From an uncultured Prevotellaceae bacterium (GTDB taxonomy: Bacteria; Bacteroidota; Bacteroidia; Bacteroidales; Bacteroidaceae): 40,059 nt of DNA. The stretch is taken from positions 1 through 40,059 of the forward strand of contig ONAG01000037.1 of assembly GCA_900315745.1 (NCBI GenBank), given 5' to 3'. Below the pieces are notes generated by a model, which saw only the letters and a list, made by a program, of their open reading frames with translations, was not told the origin of the DNA and ran no database searches. The position numbers and the translations under genes are program-made. Positions 35,513 through 40,059 of this stretch are shown here, one piece after another (the stretch's first letter is position 1; each line of letters opens with the position of its first letter).

Positions 35513-36181
35513 ATGGGAATCTTGAGTTTATTTAAGAACAGTAAGAAAAAGACAATACCGACACCGACATTACCAGAATTAAAACAAAAGACTAAAATTC
35601 TTTTTATTGACGATTTGAAATTCAAAATCATTGATAATCTTAAAGAAAAAGACGGATGGAGGAATATTATGCGACTAACAGATGTGGAATCTATCTCACA
35701 GACAGAGGTTAGCGAGGCACATATTATTTTTGTTGACGTTCAAGGTGTGGGGAAAAAACTTGGCTTTGCTGATGAAGGACTTGGGCTGATTGTCGCATTA
35801 AAGGAAACTTATCCAGAAAAGAAAGTCGTTATGTACAGTTCCGAAAGCAAGGGACAAGTTAGTGCTTTCCACAAAGCCTCAGACTTAGTGGATGGCCGCT
35901 TGAAGAAAAAACCAAGCCGTTATGAATTCGATGCTACCATTGAAAGATTGGCAAGGGAGGCTTTCTGCCTTAATAGCTGTGTGTCGTACCTGCGAAAAAT
36001 ACTCTTGCGAGATTTCAATATTGATTTGACAGATGCCGAGATCAAAAGGATCATTGAAGACTTATATAATAAAGGTATATACAATGAAACAAAATCGATT
36101 GCAACAGCGTTCAACCTAAATAACGCCGGTTCTATTGCAAGTATTATCCAGCTGCTATTGATGCCCTTTACCACTCCATAA
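35513..36181 (+). CDS. Receiver-like (response-regulator) protein
   Basis: 222 residues. After a basic N-terminus, residues of about 27-148 look like a receiver domain: ILFIDDL gives the acidic pair Asp33-Asp34, HIIFVDVQG gives Asp75 as candidate phospho-acceptor, VVMYSSES gives Ser109/Ser110, and RLKKKPSRYEF gives the conserved Lys-Pro. A helical C-terminal part (about 150-222) has no DNA-binding motif that I recognise. It lies 15 nt before the histidine-kinase gene, so the two probably form a phosphorelay pair. The fold call is by motif only and the domain is diverged. Confidence 0.65.
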   Translation: MGILSLFKNSKKKTIPTPTLPELKQKTKILFIDDLKFKIIDNLKEKDGWRNIMRLTDVESISQTEVSEAHIIFVDVQGVGKKLGFADEGLGLIVALKETYPEKKVVMYSSESKGQVSAFHKASDLVDGRLKKKPSRYEFDATIERLAREAFCLNSCVSYLRKILLRDFNIDLTDAEIKRIIEDLYNKGIYNETKSIATAFNLNNAGSIASIIQLLLMPFTTP

Positions 36182-36196
36182 CCAACTAAAACAATA

Positions 36197-37234
36197 ATGA
36201 AGAACTGCTATTATCATATAGAGTTAGACGGGCGTGTATTTCTGTCGAATTTGCCCAAAGAAATGATGGCAATGGCATTCTCATCACCATTTGGCCACGA
36301 TGTGACTTTCAGCCCTGATAGGAGTATCAAGATACGATGGAAAAAAAAGAAAATAGAAGGTGGAACAGTGTACATGTGCACATTCGATAAGAATGTTACT
36401 CGCAAAATCTTCGACTATTATTTTGATGCCTTTCTTATGATGTATTCTTCGCTTAATGTTAGGCTACAAGAAATGGTACAGACTAATACGTCGAGTATTA
36501 GGAGGCTACAACACAATGTGAACACTTACAATGCAAAAATTCAAGATGATCTTGAAGAGTTGGTCTCTATAGAAGATATTAGTGAAAAAGACTGGAAAAA
36601 GATAATAGAAATTGTCGACCAAACGGTAAAAGGCAATACAAAGAAAGCGGCAGTTACACTATTGAAGATAGCAAAGAACGCAGCTCTAGTGAGTGCGGAG
36701 ATGGATGTGTATGATTATCTTCAAAATTCGAAAGGAATGCTGGATTTTCACAGACATCCTATCCACAAGGTAGTAAAACTATCGTTACAGCCGTTTTTCC
36801 TAGATTTTCTTGAAAAGAAAATCTCCATTGATTACGGTGAGTGTAAGGATTATGTAACTATAGATTTCTCTTCTGTATCAGTAGTACTTGGGCACTTTTG
36901 GGATAATGCGGTGAAATATTCTGTCAAAGACGCTAAGCTAGGGATAGAATTTACATCACAAAAGGATTATGTGGCCATGAAAGTGTCGATGGCAAGTCTT
37001 CATATCACAGATGAGGATTATGAGAATATGTTTGAAGAGGGTTATTCTGGATATTGGGCAAAGGCTCAAGCATTAGATGGAAGTGGTATAGGTATGTACT
37101 ATATAAAACGGCTGATGAACCTTAATAAAGGAGAGTTTATAATTGAGCGTGGCAAAAACAATTTCCTTGTTGATGGGATCCCTTATTCGACGAACATATT
37201 TACTTTTTTGTTTATAAAGGATAGAGGGGATTGA
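36197..37234 (+). CDS. Soluble histidine kinase-like ATPase
   Basis: 345 residues with no membrane span, so a cytoplasmic sensor. The N-terminal 90 residues are of unknown fold. RRLQHNVNTYNAKIQDDLEE (His106) resembles the H-box of HPK7-like kinases, and a helical region follows. The ATP-binding lobe is clear: N-box GHFWDNAVKYS (Asn237), F-box MFEEGYSG, and G-box DGSGIGMYYIKRLMNLNKGE (Asp294-Met300). It likely phosphorylates the receiver protein encoded just upstream. It could instead be a GHKL-type ATPase without kinase activity. The next gene is 44 nt downstream. The absence of a periplasmic sensor is unusual for Bacteroidetes kinases and fits an intracellular trigger. Confidence 0.82.
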   Translation: MKNCYYHIELDGRVFLSNLPKEMMAMAFSSPFGHDVTFSPDRSIKIRWKKKKIEGGTVYMCTFDKNVTRKIFDYYFDAFLMMYSSLNVRLQEMVQTNTSSIRRLQHNVNTYNAKIQDDLEELVSIEDISEKDWKKIIEIVDQTVKGNTKKAAVTLLKIAKNAALVSAEMDVYDYLQNSKGMLDFHRHPIHKVVKLSLQPFFLDFLEKKISIDYGECKDYVTIDFSSVSVVLGHFWDNAVKYSVKDAKLGIEFTSQKDYVAMKVSMASLHITDEDYENMFEEGYSGYWAKAQALDGSGIGMYYIKRLMNLNKGEFIIERGKNNFLVDGIPYSTNIFTFLFIKDRGD

Positions 37235-37278
37235 AGGTGGAAAAAGTATGTGAGTAATCATATATATGAAAAGGTAAT

Positions 37279-38652
37279 ATGGACGAATCGAAATATTTAG
37301 TCAGACCACGACTTAATGACTACTATGGAATATTCTTAAGTCAAGCTAAGGTGGATTTCGCTATTCCATTTCTTGATGAGGATATCCCATTGTATGTAGA
37401 TCCATTTAGACTTTGGCAATCACCTTCATATCAAGATAACGGATTATACGTGCTGTTTAAGGGTGTTTTCAACAGACTTGGTAAGATGTATGTTGAAGGG
37501 GAGAAAACAAAGGCTATTGAAATATTGCGACGGATTTCTGAGTGCAACGAGGTCGGACTTGGCAATTCAAAGAGCCGTAACGGGAAAAGAATAGGTGGTG
37601 GGCTGGCAAAAGATATACTGAGTCTGTACGAAAATATACAAGTTATTAATATGTATGGTTTGGAGCATCCTGAAGTAATCCAATTGCTGGTTAATGGCAT
37701 ATCAAAAGACCGCATCAGTGATATAGTCTCCAATATGTTAGGGTCGTTTCTTGTTGACTACACCATTCAAGAATGTAGACAATACGGAATACCTACTGAG
37801 AAGTGTGAGATTGAGTATTTGGATGTGAAGAATATGAACATGAAAAAGGAGTCATGCGAGTTACCTGTGAATCCGAAAAGCAAACAGGTGTTTTGGTTTG
37901 TGCCTAAGCGTTGGTTAAGAAAAACGATGTGGCTTAACGACGATGATTATTTGAATCATTATCTAGTGAACCGCATTGAATACCTAGGAAGGGAAGAAAT
38001 GGACATTGTAACCTTTAATAGACAAAACTATAGTATGGTTACCGAATATATCAGAGCTAAGGAAAAAACTGCTGTTGACTGCAAAAATGATCCATTGTTT
38101 GGGCAAATACCTGTTTTGTCAGCTAAGAGAAAGTTGTCTGCCATCAAAAAGTTGCCCACAGGAAAGGAGGACAATGCAGACAAAAAATATGAAGCAGAAT
38201 TATGTCCGTTGTTAGCATCCTTACTCTATCCGCATTTGGATTTTGCACAACCTCAAAGTCGGACAGAAAGCGGGACGCAGATAAGGGATTTAGTGTTCTA
38301 CAACAACACTTCATACGAATTCCTGAATGATATGAAAGAGAAGTTTGGTTCACGCCAGCTTGTGGTGGAACTAAAGAATGTAGATGAAGTGACCAAAGAG
38401 CATATTAATCAATTAAACAGATATTTGAATCCTGTGTTTGGCTCGTTTGGCATTATCATGACCAGGAACAAGCCTAAGAGGAGTGTGATGCAACACACTA
38501 TAGATTTATGGTCCGGTCAAAGAAAATGTATACTCATTCTGGATGACAGTGATTTGGAACTTATGGTGAAAGTGTTTGAAAGTAAACAACGCGATCCCAT
38601 AGAGGTGATAAAAATGAAATACGTTGAATTTACCAGGAAATGTCCTGCATAA
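37279..38652 (+). CDS. PD-(D/E)XK nuclease-like protein of unknown family
   Basis: 457 residues. The first 300 are of unknown fold, with a conserved-looking start (YYGIFLSQAKVDFAIPFLDED). The C-terminal part shows a PD-(D/E)XK pattern: KKYEAELCPLLASLLY (Glu305/307), RTESGTQIRDLVFYNN (Asp337), LVVELKNVDEV (Glu364-x-Lys366) and INQLNRYL (Gln378). This is the order and spacing of restriction-endonuclease-like folds. It would be the effector of the kinase/receiver pair upstream, cutting DNA or RNA; that role is inference. I do not recognise the protein as a named defence gene. The next gene starts 12 nt after its stop. Confidence 0.7.
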   Translation: MDESKYLVRPRLNDYYGIFLSQAKVDFAIPFLDEDIPLYVDPFRLWQSPSYQDNGLYVLFKGVFNRLGKMYVEGEKTKAIEILRRISECNEVGLGNSKSRNGKRIGGGLAKDILSLYENIQVINMYGLEHPEVIQLLVNGISKDRISDIVSNMLGSFLVDYTIQECRQYGIPTEKCEIEYLDVKNMNMKKESCELPVNPKSKQVFWFVPKRWLRKTMWLNDDDYLNHYLVNRIEYLGREEMDIVTFNRQNYSMVTEYIRAKEKTAVDCKNDPLFGQIPVLSAKRKLSAIKKLPTGKEDNADKKYEAELCPLLASLLYPHLDFAQPQSRTESGTQIRDLVFYNNTSYEFLNDMKEKFGSRQLVVELKNVDEVTKEHINQLNRYLNPVFGSFGIIMTRNKPKRSVMQHTIDLWSGQRKCILILDDSDLELMVKVFESKQRDPIEVIKMKYVEFTRKCPA

Positions 38653-38664
38653 AAAAACATAGAT

Positions 38665-39021
38665 ATGACAAAAAAAGACGTTGAATTATATGATAAACTA
38701 CATGGTCAGTTAATGACAATGAAAACTCAGTTTGAGGCTCTTTCAAAGAAAAATCCCAATTATGTGGTGAATGAGTTTAAGATTGGACTGGTTAATATAT
38801 TGTTGACAGATATCAATGGGCTGATAGGTGGTTATAAACCATTTCCAAACTTTGAACAGTTTGAGAACAGTCCAAAAGTTTTCAATAGTGATGTGCTCTT
38901 GGTTTTGGCACATTACCTCACTGCGATGAATCGATTTAAGGGTGTAAATATTACAATAGAGAAAAGTCCAATAAATACAGATTGGATGGATATGACAGAA
39001 ACTTGGAATACAGAAGATTAA
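38665..39021 (+). CDS. Small helical protein, first of a tandem paralogous pair
   Basis: 118 residues with no signal peptide or membrane span. The opening VELYDKLHGQLMTMKTQFEA, then LSKKNPNYVVNEFKIGLVNI and 'VFNSDVLLVLAHYLTAM', align with the next protein (LYDFLE...MKDFSKKNPDAALNERKV...SNSDVVLTMSQYRSAL). The two are therefore tandem duplicates of one family. Function unknown. Their place at the end of the kinase/nuclease operon suggests regulators, adaptors or immunity proteins. Confidence 0.75.
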   Translation: MTKKDVELYDKLHGQLMTMKTQFEALSKKNPNYVVNEFKIGLVNILLTDINGLIGGYKPFPNFEQFENSPKVFNSDVLLVLAHYLTAMNRFKGVNITIEKSPINTDWMDMTETWNTED

Positions 39022-39026
39022 AAGAT

Positions 39027-39437
39027 ATGATAAAAAAAAGTAGTATAGAAGATCATCTGCCGTCGAAGGCTGATGTGATGAATTTTATAATGCTGTATGA
39101 CTTTTTGGAGTCTGCATACATAGAGATGAAAGACTTTTCAAAAAAGAATCCAGATGCAGCACTGAATGAAAGGAAGGTTAAGAGTCTGAATAGAATTCTT
39201 AAGGATATCAAGGATATCTTGAAGCATGAGCCAACAGCTTCGTATATGGATATTCTTGATGAAGAAATGTTACCATCGAATAGTGATGTTGTGCTCACGA
39301 TGAGTCAGTATCGTTCAGCATTGGAGAATTATCGAAAAAAATACCGCAGACATCATAATTATGATATTTTCTGGCATACCACAGATGGTGAAATCAAGGC
39401 AAGAGATATGGAGGGCGATAGGCCTCAATGGAGGTAA
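39027..39437 (+). CDS. Small helical protein, second of a tandem paralogous pair
   Basis: 136 residues from the ATG at 39027, 5 nt after the previous stop; an upstream in-frame ATG at 38982 would overlap the first paralogue and is less likely. It shares the LYDxL...SKKNP...NExK...LNxIL and SDVxL...Y..A blocks with the preceding protein. It has an extra basic, aromatic tail (KKYRRHHNYDIFWHTTDGE). It is the last gene of the operon. The following 297 nt (39438-39734) hold no gene, only the promoter word at 39714; no terminator is obvious. Confidence 0.75.
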   Translation: MIKKSSIEDHLPSKADVMNFIMLYDFLESAYIEMKDFSKKNPDAALNERKVKSLNRILKDIKDILKHEPTASYMDILDEEMLPSNSDVVLTMSQYRSALENYRKKYRRHHNYDIFWHTTDGEIKARDMEGDRPQWR

Positions 39438-39713
39438 TGTAAACAAGAAGATGGAACACAATGAACAGGATGGTAAGAACTACTACACGAGCTTTCCTCT
39501 CAGTTACTAAAAAGAACGATAATGGTCATATGTGTATTTCGAATCACAAGGCTATGCGATAATATGTAACATAAATTCGATGATATGGGTATGAACCTAT
39601 GGAATCAACGTGAGTTCATCAATCAAGTAGACGAATAGGTGCATCACAAAAAATGTATCGCGATAAAGTTCCTATATCAGAACAAACAATGCACAGTTCC
39701 CCCTAAAAAAGAT

Positions 39714-39721
39714 TACCTTTG
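39714..39721 (+). promoter_or_regulatory. -7 element for the PAS/LuxR-type regulator
   Basis: TACCTTTG matches TAnnTTTG; the start would be about 7 nt before the ATG at 39735. No -33 TTTG is apparent. Confidence 0.45.
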
Positions 39722-39734
39722 CATTGCAATTCCA

Positions 39735-40059
39735 ATGAGCAGTATGGCACAGAAAGACGATTTCTTCTTTGAGGCGAACAGTGTGGAGGATATCACCGAG
39801 GCTGACTACCAGCGGGCGATGCCCTACGTAGAGGCGGCACAAGCCTTCGCACAGACCACCTACCAGAGCATCTACATCATCGACTACCACAGGAAAAACT
39901 TCCTCTATGTGTCGGACAATCCGCTCTTCCTCTGTGGACACACCGCCGAGGAAGTTCGCGAAATGGGTTATGACTTCTATCTGAGTTACGTGCCCAAGGA
40001 GGAGGTGCCAATGCTCACAGAACTTAATCGCTCCGGTTTCCGTGCCTTCTATGACGAAC
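39735..40059 (+). CDS. PAS-containing LuxR-type transcriptional regulator (partial, 5' part)
   Basis: 108 codons are visible and the gene runs off the right edge. The start is at 39735, with a second in-frame ATG at 39744. The segment TTYQSIYIIDYHRKNFLYVS, then DNPLFLCGHTAEEVREMGYD, is characteristic of a Bacteroidales family with an N-terminal PAS-like sensor and a C-terminal LuxR/GerE helix-turn-helix. The DNA-binding part would lie beyond the window. Codon use returns to the GC-richer pattern of the left half, so this gene probably belongs to the resident chromosome and marks the right side of the island. Confidence 0.75.
   Translation, partial: MSSMAQKDDFFFEANSVEDITEADYQRAMPYVEAAQAFAQTTYQSIYIIDYHRKNFLYVSDNPLFLCGHTAEEVREMGYDFYLSYVPKEEVPMLTELNRSGFRAFYDE

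Overview
The window looks like a chromosome segment from a Bacteroidales bacterium of the Prevotella group (Prevotella, Segatella or Xylanibacter type). Evidence: BspA-like surface proteins, a fimbrillin-like lipoprotein with a Cys followed by an acidic surface-export signal, Bacteroidetes -7 promoter words (TAnnTTTG) ahead of several genes, few Shine-Dalgarno sites, and dispersed palindromic repeats typical of this group. The genus is inferred; there is no rRNA in the window.

Layout. (1) 1-8.7 kb: the tail of a PD-(D/E)XK ATPase gene, large intergenic arrays of 75-85 bp hairpin repeats, a BspA/LRR_5 surface protein whose last 112 codons lie in another frame, a small acidic peptide, a second BspA-like protein ending in a dockerin-like module, an M15 peptidase, a GxxExxY protein enclosed by repeat arrays, and a small membrane protein. 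(2) 8.7-16.1 kb: a five-gene export operon (TolC, HlyD adaptor, two ABC-2 permeases, DUF3943 outer-membrane protein) without an ATPase gene. (3) 16.1-17.4 kb: a proline iminopeptidase on the minus strand, then a 185-bp inverted-repeat element. (4) 17.5-31 kb: a tyrosine-recombinase remnant, a membrane-bound SpoIIE-type phosphatase, then a small acidic peptide, a fimbrillin-like lipoprotein and a 3200-residue LamG/FN3 surface protein in one operon. (5) 31-39.5 kb: an AT-richer island with a possible att site, a tyrosine recombinase and a tightly packed seven-gene operon. That operon holds an AbiL-type pair (AAA ATPase plus RloB) followed by a receiver-like protein, a soluble histidine kinase, a PD-(D/E)XK nuclease-like protein and two tandem paralogous small proteins. 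(6) 39.7 kb to the end: the start of a PAS/LuxR-type regulator.

Two observations stand out. First, three unrelated transcription units (TolC operon, phosphatase, fimbrillin/LamG operon) each begin with a TAnnTTTG promoter followed directly by a similar leader of about 120 nt. Each leader can fold into an H-type pseudoknot, and the copies differ by compensatory changes. I do not recognise this as a known riboswitch. Second, the last five genes of the island combine a phosphorelay pair with a nuclease-like effector and paired small proteins, which could be an undescribed defence module riding with the AbiL pair.
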